This document shows, piece after piece, positions 27,321 through 37,641 of a stretch of DNA of 45,634 nucleotides. The notes beneath the pieces are model-generated. The model searched no databases. It saw only the letters and a list, made by a program, of their open reading frames with translations, and had not been told where the DNA came from. The position numbers were made by a program, and so were the translations under genes. Position 1 is the first letter of the stretch; each line of letters begins with the position of its first letter. Origin of the DNA: an uncultured Alphaproteobacteria bacterium (GTDB taxonomy: Bacteria; Pseudomonadota; Alphaproteobacteria; CAAHEQ01; UBA3637); contig CANQKV010000004.1 of assembly GCA_947624545.1 (NCBI GenBank), positions 1-45,634 of the forward strand. The letters are read 5' to 3'.

Positions 27321-28403
27321 ATGTTGTACTATTTATCGTTATTTTCATCTGATATCAGTTTTTTAAATCTTTTCCGATATATTACTTTTCGCAGCGGCGG
27401 CGCTTTAATAACGGCGTTTTTAATTATGCTGTGTTTCGGTACGCGTTTTATTGCGTGGCTGAAAAAAAAGCAAGGAGAAGGACAACCGATTCGGGAAGAC
27501 GGTCCGCAAACGCATTTTGCCAAAAAAGGTACGCCTTGCATGGGCGGACTGTTACTTTTAATTGCCGTTTTGAGCTCTGCTTTATTGTGGGCGCAACTGT
27601 CCAATCCCTATGTTTGGGTTCTTGTTTTTGTCATGAGCGGTTTCGGCTTGGCGGGATTTATCGATGACTACAAAAAACTGACCAAACACAATTCCAAAGG
27701 CATTTCGGGACGTCAAAAATTATTTGTGCAGTTTGTTATCAGTTTAATTGCCTGCTTATGGTTGATTTGTTTGGAAAACGGACCCATGGGTACCACTTTG
27801 ACCATTCCTTTTTTCAAAGATGTATTCATTGATTTAAGTTATTTTTACATTCCTTTTGTGTTGGTTGTGATTGTCGGCAGTTCGAATGCCGTTAATTTAA
27901 CCGACGGGTTAGACGGTTTGGTCAGTATGCCGGTCATTATGTGCTGTCTTGTTTTTGCCGTTATTTCCTACTTGGTCGGACGGGTTGACTATACCGATTA
28001 TTTACAAATTCATTATGTTGTCGGTGCCGGTGAAATGTCCGTATTTTGCGGCGCGGTTATCGGTGCGACACTCGGATTTTTGTGGTTTAACGCTCATCCG
28101 GCACAAGTATTTATGGGAGATACAGGTTCATTAGCCCTGGGGGGTATTTTAGGAACATTATCCGTTGCAACGAAACAAGAGTTGTTATTGGCTATTGCCG
28201 GCGGATTGTTTGTGGTGGAAGCGCTATCCGATATATTACAAGTCGGTTCGTTTAAATTGCGCGGAAAACGAATCTTTTTAATGGCACCGATTCATCATCA
28301 CTTTGAGAAAAAAGGGTGGAGTGAAACAACGGTTGTCGTTCGGTTTTGGATTGTTTCAATTCTGTTGGCGTTATTAGCTTTATCAACATTAAAAATCAGG
28401 TAA
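27321..28403 (+). CDS. mraY: Phospho-N-acetylmuramoyl-pentapeptide transferase
   Basis: KKGTPCMGGLL ... GFIDDYKKLTKHNSKGISGRQK ... NLTDGLDGL ... APIHHHFEKKGWSE. Confidence 0.98.
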   Translation: MLYYLSLFSSDISFLNLFRYITFRSGGALITAFLIMLCFGTRFIAWLKKKQGEGQPIREDGPQTHFAKKGTPCMGGLLLLIAVLSSALLWAQLSNPYVWVLVFVMSGFGLAGFIDDYKKLTKHNSKGISGRQKLFVQFVISLIACLWLICLENGPMGTTLTIPFFKDVFIDLSYFYIPFVLVVIVGSSNAVNLTDGLDGLVSMPVIMCCLVFAVISYLVGRVDYTDYLQIHYVVGAGEMSVFCGAVIGATLGFLWFNAHPAQVFMGDTGSLALGGILGTLSVATKQELLLAIAGGLFVVEALSDILQVGSFKLRGKRIFLMAPIHHHFEKKGWSETTVVVRFWIVSILLALLALSTLKIR

Positions 28404-28408
28404 TCGAT

Positions 28409-29533
28409 ATGCAGGCATTCATTAAAAAATATCGTCATTTTCTGTCAGATTCCTATCGCAGTTTGGATAGGGGCTTGTTATACAGTGCCTTTATTTTAAT
28501 TTTATACGGTATCTTTTTAATTTTTGCCGCCGGTCCGGGTGTGGCGGAAAGAACGCATCGGGACACATTCTACTTTATTGATCGGCAGCTCATTTTTTTG
28601 GTGCCTGCCATTATCGTTTTATTTTTAACCGCTTTATTTAATTTTAAATTGGTACGGCGAATCAGCGGATTGGTATTAATCGGCTCTTTAATTTGTATGG
28701 TTTATGTTGTTTTATTCGGTACGGAAATACAGGGCGCCAAACGGTGGATTTATTTAATGGGTGTCGGATTGCAACCCTCCGAGTTTGTGAAGCCGGCATT
28801 TGCCGTTATTTGCGCCTGGCTTTTGGCAACGGGTCGGCTCATTAAACAAATGCCGGGATACAGTTCCGCCATTGTTTTATATCTTATTATTGCCGGACTG
28901 CTTTTATTGCAACCGGATATCGGTATGTTCATTACCGTTTCGGGTATTTTTGCCGTTGAGCTGTTTTTATCGGGTATTCCCATGGCGGTTGTGGTTGTTT
29001 TGGGCGGATTGTTTACCGCTTCGTTGGGCATGGCATACTTTTTGTTTGATCACGTTCATGAACGGGTCAATCGGTTTTTAAATCCGGAAAACGGCGAGGC
29101 ATATCAAGTTGCCAAATCATTGGAAACACTTAAAAATGCCGGTTGGTTCGGCAAAGGTCCGGGCGAAGGTATTGTGAAATATGAATTGCCCGATGCACAC
29201 ACTGATTTTATTGTTGCCGTTTCGGCAGAAGAATTCGGTTTTATTTTAACGGTCTTTTTAATTGCCGTTTTTGCTTTCGTGGTGTTAAGAGGATTTTATT
29301 TAATGCGTCACGAAAACAATTATTTTTGCCAAATTGCCGTCGGCGGCTTATTGACTCAAATAGCCATTCAAGCTATTGTGAATATGGGTTCGACATTGAA
29401 TATGTTGCCGACAAAAGGAATGACGTTACCGTTTATTTCTTACGGCGGATCTTCGCTTGTGTCTGTCGGATTTGCATTCGGTATTATTTTATGTTTGACA
29501 AAGCGACATACACTCGGTCGCGGATTAGAATGA
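28409..29533 (+). CDS. ftsW: FtsW SEDS glycosyltransferase
   Basis: GAKRWIYLMGVGLQPSEFVKPAFAV ... LPDAHTDFIVAVSAEEFGF ... LPFISYGGSSLVS. Confidence 0.97.
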   Translation: MQAFIKKYRHFLSDSYRSLDRGLLYSAFILILYGIFLIFAAGPGVAERTHRDTFYFIDRQLIFLVPAIIVLFLTALFNFKLVRRISGLVLIGSLICMVYVVLFGTEIQGAKRWIYLMGVGLQPSEFVKPAFAVICAWLLATGRLIKQMPGYSSAIVLYLIIAGLLLLQPDIGMFITVSGIFAVELFLSGIPMAVVVVLGGLFTASLGMAYFLFDHVHERVNRFLNPENGEAYQVAKSLETLKNAGWFGKGPGEGIVKYELPDAHTDFIVAVSAEEFGFILTVFLIAVFAFVVLRGFYLMRHENNYFCQIAVGGLLTQIAIQAIVNMGSTLNMLPTKGMTLPFISYGGSSLVSVGFAFGIILCLTKRHTLGRGLE

Positions 29534-29539
29534 AAGGGT

Positions 29540-30688
29540 ATGAGAATGACAAAAAAATTAAAATCGGTCAATCAAAATAAAAAAGCAGCAACGAAAAATC
29601 GTCCGTTAATTGTGGTAACGACCGGTGGCAGTGGCGGACATATTTTTCCGGCGGAAGCCATTGCTGCTGCTTTGGTTGAACAAAATTATCGTGTTGTTTT
29701 TATCACGGATAAACGCGGAGCGGCTTTTCATTCTTTGCCGACGGTTCAAACATACAGATTGGCTGCCGAATCGGTTGCCGGTCGATCAATCTTTCATAAA
29801 TTAACGGCAGCGGTAAAGCTGTTTTTCGGCGCCGTTCAAGGTATTCATTTAATGGCGAAACTGCGACCGTCGTTGGTTATCGGTGTGGGCGGATACGCTT
29901 CATTTCCGGCGGTAATAGCGGCGCAAATGTGTCGAATTCCCGTTATATTGCATGAACAAAACGCCGTATTGGGACGGGCAAACCGTGTATTGGCAAGCAG
30001 TGCCAAATTAATTGCCACTTCATTTGATCCGACATTAATGATTCCGAGCGGCATAACCGCCGTTCGAGTCGGTATGCCGGCGCGCGCACCGATTATTCAG
30101 GCAGAACATTCACCATATCCCAAAACGAAAACACCTGTTCGGTTGCTTATTTTCGGCGGTAGTCAAGGGGCAATGTTTTTCAGTCGAAAGTTTCCCGAAG
30201 TGTTAAAAAAACTACCGAAAGAATTACAAAAAAAGATTGTGATTACGCAACAGGCACGCGCAGAAGATTCGGATTATTTAAAAGCGTTTTATAAAAAAAT
30301 TCCGTTTCAAAAAGTAACGATAGCCTCGTTTTTTGACAATATGCCCGCATTATTGAAAGAATCGCATTTAATTATTTGTCGCGGTGGTGCCTCAACCATT
30401 ACCGAATTGGAAATTATCGGTCGTCCGGCAATGATTGTGCCTTTGCCGACGGCAGCCGATAATCATCAAATGGAAAATGCTCGTCAATTTTGCGATGACG
30501 GTGCCGGTTGGCTGATTAACGAAAAAACATTTGACGCCGATAAAATCGCAAAACGGTTACAAGAATTGTTGGAAGCGCCCGAAACACTCAAAGAAGCTGC
30601 CAAAAACGCTTATAAACGTTCCAAACCGAAAGCCGCTCAACAAATTGCCGAATTGGCACACAATATCATCAGAGGGGAAAACAGATGA
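29540..30688 (+). CDS. murG: UDP-N-acetylglucosamine--undecaprenyl N-acetylglucosaminyltransferase
   Basis: VVTTGGSGGHIFPAEAIAAAL ... ILHEQNAVLGRANRVLA ... FGGSQGA ... RGGASTITELEIIGRPAMIVPLPTAADNHQ. Confidence 0.98.
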   Translation: MRMTKKLKSVNQNKKAATKNRPLIVVTTGGSGGHIFPAEAIAAALVEQNYRVVFITDKRGAAFHSLPTVQTYRLAAESVAGRSIFHKLTAAVKLFFGAVQGIHLMAKLRPSLVIGVGGYASFPAVIAAQMCRIPVILHEQNAVLGRANRVLASSAKLIATSFDPTLMIPSGITAVRVGMPARAPIIQAEHSPYPKTKTPVRLLIFGGSQGAMFFSRKFPEVLKKLPKELQKKIVITQQARAEDSDYLKAFYKKIPFQKVTIASFFDNMPALLKESHLIICRGGASTITELEIIGRPAMIVPLPTAADNHQMENARQFCDDGAGWLINEKTFDADKIAKRLQELLEAPETLKEAAKNAYKRSKPKAAQQIAELAHNIIRGENR

Positions 30689-32079
30689 AACTGACTTGTC
30701 CTTTAAAATGTATTCACTTCATCGGAATCGGCGGAATCGGTATGAGCGCCATTGCCGAAATGTTGGCTGATTTAGGCTTAAAAGTACAAGGTTCCGATGC
30801 CAAAGAAAGCGCCAATACCGTTCGAGTTCGAAAATCGGGCATTCCCGTTTATATCGGACACAAAGCCGAAAATTTAACGGGAGCCGATGCCGTTGTCATT
30901 TCCAGTGCCATTCAGGCGGATAATCCCGAATTGATTGAAGCTAAAAAATCAGGATTGCCGATCGGACATCGCTCGGAAATGCTTGCCGAAATTTTACATT
31001 ACAAACAAAGTATTTGCGTTTCGGGAACACACGGAAAAACAACAACATCTTCCTTAATTGCCAGCATTTTAATGAGCGGCAAAAAAGATCCGAGTTTCGT
31101 CATCGGCGGTATTCTGAATTCGCAACTGTCAAACGCCCGTTTGGGAAAAGGCGATTATGTGGTGGTGGAAGCTGATGAATCCGACGGTTCTTTCTTAAAA
31201 CTGCCGGTAACGATTGCCGTTGTTACCAACATCGATTCGGAACATATGGATCATTATCATACTTTTGAAAATATGAAAAACGCCTATGGTCTTTTTATGC
31301 ACAATACGGCGTTTTACGGCGTGTGTGTCGCTTGTATCGATCATCCTGTCGTTAAAGATTTGGTTTCAAAAATCAACAACCGAAAAGTCATTACTTACGG
31401 AACGGATCTTCAAGCCCAAGTTCGTGCTGAAAATATCAGAACAACGCAAAAAGGAATGTTGTTTGATTTAAAAGCCGTTTTAAACAAAAAAACATACGGC
31501 GTGAAAAACATTTCATTGGCAATGTTCGGACGACACAATGTTTTAAATGCGTTGGCTGCCATATCCGTCGGATTATATTTAAATGTGCCGATGAAAACCA
31601 TTTGCGAAGCTCTTGCCGATTTCGGCGGTATTCAAAGACGATTAACTTATCGCGGTATTTTAAATAATATGCCCGTTTATGATGATTACGGTCATCATCC
31701 GATTGAAATTGCTGCCACATTGAATGCGTTAAGAGAAAGCACAAACGGAAAAATTATTGCTGTTTTCCAACCGCATCGTTATACCCGACTGCGTGATTTA
31801 TGGGATTCGTTTCTGACATGCTTTAATCAAGCGGATACCGTTTATGTCTGTGATGTTTACAATGCAGGCGAAACGCCGATAACGGGCATAACGGCGCCGG
31901 CATTTGCACAAGCTTTGGCGCAAAAGCATCCGAATGTGGAATATTTGGCTGATTTTTCCGATTTAATTTCATTCACTTCGGGAATGACATCGCATGATAA
32001 ACTCGTGTGTTTGGGTGCCGGTAATATTTCAACACAAATAACCGACTTATTGGCACATTTGCAAGGAGGGCAAAAATGA
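30685..32079 (+). CDS. murC: UDP-N-acetylmuramate--L-alanine ligase
   Basis: IHFIGIGGIGMSAIAEML ... SGTHGKTTTSSLI ... YDDYGHHPIEI. Confidence 0.98.
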   Translation: MKLTCPLKCIHFIGIGGIGMSAIAEMLADLGLKVQGSDAKESANTVRVRKSGIPVYIGHKAENLTGADAVVISSAIQADNPELIEAKKSGLPIGHRSEMLAEILHYKQSICVSGTHGKTTTSSLIASILMSGKKDPSFVIGGILNSQLSNARLGKGDYVVVEADESDGSFLKLPVTIAVVTNIDSEHMDHYHTFENMKNAYGLFMHNTAFYGVCVACIDHPVVKDLVSKINNRKVITYGTDLQAQVRAENIRTTQKGMLFDLKAVLNKKTYGVKNISLAMFGRHNVLNALAAISVGLYLNVPMKTICEALADFGGIQRRLTYRGILNNMPVYDDYGHHPIEIAATLNALRESTNGKIIAVFQPHRYTRLRDLWDSFLTCFNQADTVYVCDVYNAGETPITGITAPAFAQALAQKHPNVEYLADFSDLISFTSGMTSHDKLVCLGAGNISTQITDLLAHLQGGQK

Positions 32080-33041
32080 CTCAACAACGTTGGACAAATG
32101 CTTTGGGTTCTTTGTTTATAAAACCGTTTTTACCCAAAGACAGATTGATTCGACAAATGCCGCTTGTCCGCGGAAAACTTACGGAAAACGAACCGCTTCA
32201 TAAAAAGAATTGGTTTGGCGTGGGAGGGGCTGCCCAAGTTTATTTTGAACCCGCAGATGCCGCCGATTTAGCCTTTTTCCGTCAAAATATTCCTCCCGTT
32301 CCCGTGCAAGTTCTCGGCTCGGGCAGTAATGTGCTTATTCGCGACGGCGGTATTCCCGGTGTTACCGTTCATTTGGGAAAAGCCTTTCAACAAATAACGG
32401 TGGAGAATGATTGCTTATGTTGCGGCGCATCGGCGAGCGTAATGGAAATAGCGCGTATTGCCTTTAAAAACAATATTGCCGATTTTGAATTTTTATGCGG
32501 TATTCCCGGTTCACTCGGCGGTGCTGTTCGAATGAATGCCGGCGCATACGGATTCGAAATTCACGATTGTTTAAAGTCATTAACGGTGGTCACGCAAGAA
32601 GGCGAAATACGCATTTTGGAAGCCGACGAACTCAAAGATTCTTTTGCGTATCGCAAATGTTTGCTTCCGCAAGATTGGATTTTTGTCGCTGCCGTTTTAA
32701 AGGGTCGAAAAGTGACGGATTCCTCCGTTATTCGAGAAAAAATGGAAACCAATCGTCAAAAACGGGAAAAAGGGCAACCGATCGGGGTACGAACGGCAGG
32801 TTCCACCTTTAAAAATCCGGAAGGAATGCCGGCATGGCAACTCATTGATAAAGTCGGTATGCGCGGTGCCAAAGTCGGCGGTGCCGAAGTATCACGCAAA
32901 CATTGTAATTTTTTAATCAATACAGGACATGCAACGGCAAAAGATATTGAAACGTTGGGCGAACAAATTCGCGAAAAAGTTTTTCAAAAAGAAGGTATTC
33001 AATTAGAATGGGAAGTTAAAAAAATAGGAGTTGATAAATGA
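32076..33041 (+). CDS. murB: UDP-N-acetylmuramate dehydrogenase
   Basis: NWFGVGGAAQVYF ... VLGSGSNVLIRDGGIPG ... GIPGSLGGAVRMNAGAYGFEI ... TAGSTFKNPEG. Confidence 0.97.
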   Translation: MTQQRWTNALGSLFIKPFLPKDRLIRQMPLVRGKLTENEPLHKKNWFGVGGAAQVYFEPADAADLAFFRQNIPPVPVQVLGSGSNVLIRDGGIPGVTVHLGKAFQQITVENDCLCCGASASVMEIARIAFKNNIADFEFLCGIPGSLGGAVRMNAGAYGFEIHDCLKSLTVVTQEGEIRILEADELKDSFAYRKCLLPQDWIFVAAVLKGRKVTDSSVIREKMETNRQKREKGQPIGVRTAGSTFKNPEGMPAWQLIDKVGMRGAKVGGAEVSRKHCNFLINTGHATAKDIETLGEQIREKVFQKEGIQLEWEVKKIGVDK

Positions 33042-33949
33042 AAAAAATAGCAGTTTTAATGGGCGGGCAATCATCGGAGCGAACGGTATCTTTGGAAAGC
33101 GGTAAAGGCGTTCTGAAAGCGTTGGCGGAAAAAGGATATGAACCGATTGCCTTGGATGTTCCCGAAAAATTATCGGGATTGGTTTGCTTTTTGGAAGAAA
33201 ACAAACCGGACGCCGTTTTTAACGCGTTGCACGGAAAATACGGGGAAGACGGTTGTATTCAAGGCTTGCTTAACTTAATGCGTATTCCTTATACGCACTC
33301 GGGCGTGTTGGCATCGGCTTTATCAATGAATAAGCAAGAAGCCAAAGCTTTATTAAAGCCGGCAGGTGTTCATGTGGCAAACGGAAAAATGATTACGAAA
33401 GCCGATATTTTAAACGGAAACGCTTTGCCGAAACCTTATGTTGTTAAACCCAACGATGAAGGTTCTTCCGTCGGTGTTTATATTATTAAAACCGAAAGCG
33501 ATGAGCAAAAACTGTTGGCAGATTGGCCTTTTGATAAACCAGTTTTAACGGAAGAATACATTTTCGGACGAGAATTATCGGTTGTCGTGTTGTTTGATGA
33601 ATCCGTCGGTATTGTGGAAATTAAGCAAGGCATCGGCTTTTATGATTATCATACAAAATATACCGCCGGTGCCGCCACACACGTTATTCCCGCCGTTTTG
33701 CCTCAAAAGTGGGAAGATGAAATGAAAAAGCAAGCCTTAATTGCCCATCGGGTATTAGGGTGCAAAGGCGTTTCCCGTTCTGATTTTCGCTTTGATGAAC
33801 AAACGGGGCGATGTGTCTTTTTGGAACTCAATGCCAACCCCGGTATGACACCGGTTTCGTTAGTGCCGGAAGTTGTGGCAAAAATTAAAAACTTAACTTA
33901 TTCGGAACTTGTTGATTTGTTGGTGAAAGCGGCAGAATATGAAAAATAA
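33038..33949 (+). CDS. ddl: D-alanine--D-alanine ligase
   Basis: VLMGGQSSERTVSLESGKGV ... FNALHGKYGEDGCIQGLL ... ELNANPGMTPVSLVPE. Confidence 0.97.
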   Translation: MKKIAVLMGGQSSERTVSLESGKGVLKALAEKGYEPIALDVPEKLSGLVCFLEENKPDAVFNALHGKYGEDGCIQGLLNLMRIPYTHSGVLASALSMNKQEAKALLKPAGVHVANGKMITKADILNGNALPKPYVVKPNDEGSSVGVYIIKTESDEQKLLADWPFDKPVLTEEYIFGRELSVVVLFDESVGIVEIKQGIGFYDYHTKYTAGAATHVIPAVLPQKWEDEMKKQALIAHRVLGCKGVSRSDFRFDEQTGRCVFLELNANPGMTPVSLVPEVVAKIKNLTYSELVDLLVKAAEYEK

Positions 33950-34766
33950 AAAAACTGAAACGGCTAAAAAAACAAAGAAAAAAATATTTTCGTTCAAACG
34001 AATTTTTATTCTGTTGTTTTCGGCGTTGCTTATCGGGGGCGGTACATGGTTTTTTATGTCACCCTTCGGGCAAATAACTCTTGAAAAAGGCAAAGAAATT
34101 TTTGCATTTGTTCAAGATAAATCAAACTTGAAATTAGAACAGGTAAATGTGGAAGGACGCGTCCGAACAAAAATTGAAGATATCAATGCTGCCGTTCAAG
34201 TTGAACAAGGAATGCCTATTTTTGATGTTGATTTAAATCAGCAAAAAGAAAAAATCAAGCAGCTGCCCTGGATACAAGATGTATTGATTGAAAGACGGCT
34301 TCCCAATCAATTACTCATTCGGCTTAAAGAAAAAACACCGATTGCAATTTGGCAAAATCACAAAAAATATTTGCCGATTGACGCCGACGGACAAACCATA
34401 GCCGATGATAAAACCGTTATTTCCAATGTCTTGCTTGTTGTCGGCGAAGATGCACCGCAACATACGCCGCAGCTGATAGAAGAATTAAATAAATATCCGA
34501 CCGTTGCCAAACGTGTTTTGTCGGCAACACGCGTCGGAAAACGTCGGTGGGATTTATACTTAAATGATGTTGAAAACGGAATTGTCGTTCGCTTACCGGA
34601 AACGGATATCGCATCGGCTTTAAAACGATTGCAAGAGTTTCAGGAAACGGGACAGATTTTAGAAAGAGATTTAAACGTGATTGATTTAAAACTGCCGGAT
34701 CGCTTAATCGTTCGAAGCGAAGTCAAGGAAACGGCTTCTCCAAAACCGAAAGAGGCAAAGAAATAA
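33939..34766 (+). CDS. ftsQ: Cell division protein FtsQ
   Basis: Single TM plus POTRA-like LEQVNVEGRVRTKIEDINAAV...LPWIQDVLIERRLPNQLLIRLKEKTPIAIWQ. Confidence 0.93.
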   Translation: MKNKKTETAKKTKKKIFSFKRIFILLFSALLIGGGTWFFMSPFGQITLEKGKEIFAFVQDKSNLKLEQVNVEGRVRTKIEDINAAVQVEQGMPIFDVDLNQQKEKIKQLPWIQDVLIERRLPNQLLIRLKEKTPIAIWQNHKKYLPIDADGQTIADDKTVISNVLLVVGEDAPQHTPQLIEELNKYPTVAKRVLSATRVGKRRWDLYLNDVENGIVVRLPETDIASALKRLQEFQETGQILERDLNVIDLKLPDRLIVRSEVKETASPKPKEAKK

Positions 34767-34776
34767 GGAATCAAAA

Positions 34777-36024
34777 ATGAGTAAAAAGAACTTAAAATCC
34801 GTTTTAACGTTATTAGATGTCGGCACTTCAAAAGTGTGCTGTCTGATTGTTAAATTCGGAACGGATAACATACCGGAAGTTATCGGAAGCGGTTATGCCC
34901 CCGCCAACGGAATTCAAGCAGGCGCCATTGTTGATATGGAAGCCGCAACGGAAAGTATTCGAACCGCTTTATCACAGGCAGATGCACAAGCCGGACGCTT
35001 AACAACAAGTGTTGTTGTCAATATTTCATCAACGCAAATGAAAGCCCATCATATTTACAAAGAAATTGATATCAGCGACAGTCGCCCGATTACGGGAAAT
35101 GATGTGCGTCGATTGGTTGACGGTATTATTGCCGGTTGTTTGGCAGAAGGTGATGAAGTGATTCATTCTTTTCCGCTCAGTTATACGGTGGATAAAGAAC
35201 AAAACATTCAAGATCCGCGCGGTTTATATGCTTCAAAACTGGGTGTACACATGCACATTATTGTTTTGCCGGAAAGTCAATTACGCAATTTGGTTGCCGT
35301 TTTAGACAGATGTCATGTCAGCATTAACACAAAAGTTGCCACGCCGTATGCTTCCGCGTTGGCAACCGTAACGGAAGAAGAAAAATCCGTTGGCGTAACA
35401 GTTATTGATTTCGGAGCCGGTACAACATCGGTTGCTATTTTCTTGGACGGCGGCTTGGTTCATTTGGATTTAATTCCCCAAGGCGGAAACATTTTAACAA
35501 AAGATATTACGCGCGGCTTAAACACTTCTTTTTCCGTTGCGGAAAGATTAAAAACATTGCACGGCGCTGCTTTTTTATCGCCTCGGGATGAAATTGAACG
35601 GCTTATTGTTCCCATTTTAGGCGAAGAGGGAACAAATATTCAAATTCCTCAGGCGGAATTGATTTCCATCATTATTCCGAGATTGGAAGAAATCTTGGAA
35701 AATATCGGGGATATCTTTAAAAAATATCCCTATTTTGTGATTGCTACAAAACATTTGATTCTGAACGGCGGCGGTAGTACGTTGGAAGGAATTAAAGAAA
35801 AAACGGCAACACTTCTGGGTGCTTCCGCCCGTATCGGAAAACCGGATAATATCCGGGGATTACCTTCTCAATTTGCACCTTATACATTTTCTGCTTGCAT
35901 TGGCTTGCTAAAATATGTAATGATACAAGAGAGAAGTTTATTGAATGAAAATTTTAAATCACAATCAACACCCAAAAAAGGTTTCATCGGAAAGGTAATA
36001 CAATGGCTAATTCAGAATTTTTAG
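34777..36024 (+). CDS. ftsA: Cell division protein FtsA
   Basis: [18 protein letters not shown] ... [40 protein letters not shown]-terminal amphipathic helix. Confidence 0.96.
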   Translation: MSKKNLKSVLTLLDVGTSKVCCLIVKFGTDNIPEVIGSGYAPANGIQAGAIVDMEAATESIRTALSQADAQAGRLTTSVVVNISSTQMKAHHIYKEIDISDSRPITGNDVRRLVDGIIAGCLAEGDEVIHSFPLSYTVDKEQNIQDPRGLYASKLGVHMHIIVLPESQLRNLVAVLDRCHVSINTKVATPYASALATVTEEEKSVGVTVIDFGAGTTSVAIFLDGGLVHLDLIPQGGNILTKDITRGLNTSFSVAERLKTLHGAAFLSPRDEIERLIVPILGEEGTNIQIPQAELISIIIPRLEEILENIGDIFKKYPYFVIATKHLILNGGGSTLEGIKEKTATLLGASARIGKPDNIRGLPSQFAPYTFSACIGLLKYVMIQERSLLNENFKSQSTPKKGFIGKVIQWLIQNF

Positions 36025-37634
36025 AAGTACAGGAAAACGGTTTATCCATCGGTTTGGCGTCTCCGTCACCGGAATTTTTGCTCACGCCGAACATCGGTGT
36101 CGTCGGTGTCGGCGGTGCAGGCGGTAATGCGGTTAACAATATGGTTATGGCAAACTTGGGCGATGTTTCGTTCTTTGCGGCAAACACCGACGCACAAGCT
36201 TTATCCAAATCTTTGGTTGCCGATAAAATTCAGTTGGGCGTTACCATCACGCAAGGATTGGGCGCCGGTTCGAATCCGGAAATCGGACGAGCAGCCGCCG
36301 AAGAAGCATCCGAAAAAATTAAAGAATATTTAAAGGGATTACACCTTCTTTTCATTACGGCAGGTATGGGCGGCGGTACCGGTACGGGTGCGGCACCCGT
36401 TATTGCCCGTTTATCAAAAGATTTGGGTATTTTAACGGTGGGCGTTGTATCAAAGCCTTTCAAGTTCGAAGGTCCGAAACGTATGAAAACGGCTTTGGCA
36501 GGTATTGAAGAATTACAAAAATATGTCGATACGTTAATTGTCATTCCCAATCAGAATCTGTTCCGTATTGCCAAAGAAACAACTTCATTTACCGATTCTT
36601 TCAAAGCCGCCGATGAAGTTTTATGTCAGGGTGTGCGTTCGATTACCGATTTAATTATTAATCCGGGAACAATGAACTTGGATTTCGCCGATGTTAAAAC
36701 CGTTTTATCCGCCATGGGACGTGCTGTGATGGGTACCGGTGAAGCCGAGGGCGAAAATCGGGTAAAAGTGGCGGTTGAACAAGCAATTATGAATCCCTTG
36801 TTGGATAACTCTTCCATTCAAGGAGCAAAGAGTGTTTTAATTAACATTTCCGGCGGATCGGATATGGGCTTAATGGAAGTTGATTATGCTGCCGAAAGGA
36901 TTTTACAGGAAATTCAGGAAGATGATGCCAATATTAAAATCGGAACCTGTATTGATGAAGCTTTACACGGGAAAATTCGCGTTTCATTGGTTGCAACGGG
37001 TATTGATGAAAACGCCGGCGAAAAATATATTCCTGTTGTAACGGAAGAAAAACAAACCATTGTTGATGTTCCGCTGATTGCCGAAGAACAAAAAGAATCC
37101 GCAGGGGCGGAAACCGTCTCCGAAGAAGTGTTGCCGCTGATACAGGAAACAACCGTTGAACCACAGGCAACACCGGCACAAACAACCGATTATGATTTGC
37201 CGTCAGGTTTTGAAGAAACGACGGAACCGTTAGCTATTGACTTAACGGAAGAAACGCCTGTGGCACAACCGCCGTTGTTTACGGAAGAAGTGCCGGAAAT
37301 TGATTCGATTGTGCCGATTAATGAAGTACCGGAAATAAAAGAACCCGTTAATTTGGAAACAAAAACAATCGATGCCAATGTTAAATCACCGCGGGTCAGT
37401 TTGTTTGACACGTTATTGCCGGGATTCATCGGAAAATCTAATCGACACAAAGAATCATCGACATCAACGGCAGCCGCTTCAAAAAATGAACCGTTATTGA
37501 ATATTTATCCGAGCGAAACGGCGGAAACCGCGAAAAAACAAGAACCTCAAACGCCTGTTGACAATAACGCCCGCAGCGAATTATTTGAAGATCCTTTTGA
37601 AAATGTGGATTTGCCGGCATTTCTTCGGCGTTAG
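36003..37634 (+). CDS. ftsZ: Cell division protein FtsZ
   Basis: [18 protein letters not shown] ... [16 protein letters not shown]-terminal peptide DLPAFLRR after a long acidic linker; ATG overlaps the ftsA 3' end. Confidence 0.98.
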   Translation: MANSEFLEVQENGLSIGLASPSPEFLLTPNIGVVGVGGAGGNAVNNMVMANLGDVSFFAANTDAQALSKSLVADKIQLGVTITQGLGAGSNPEIGRAAAEEASEKIKEYLKGLHLLFITAGMGGGTGTGAAPVIARLSKDLGILTVGVVSKPFKFEGPKRMKTALAGIEELQKYVDTLIVIPNQNLFRIAKETTSFTDSFKAADEVLCQGVRSITDLIINPGTMNLDFADVKTVLSAMGRAVMGTGEAEGENRVKVAVEQAIMNPLLDNSSIQGAKSVLINISGGSDMGLMEVDYAAERILQEIQEDDANIKIGTCIDEALHGKIRVSLVATGIDENAGEKYIPVVTEEKQTIVDVPLIAEEQKESAGAETVSEEVLPLIQETTVEPQATPAQTTDYDLPSGFEETTEPLAIDLTEETPVAQPPLFTEEVPEIDSIVPINEVPEIKEPVNLETKTIDANVKSPRVSLFDTLLPGFIGKSNRHKESSTSTAAASKNEPLLNIYPSETAETAKKQEPQTPVDNNARSELFEDPFENVDLPAFLRR

Positions 37635-37641
37635 GTTTTAA

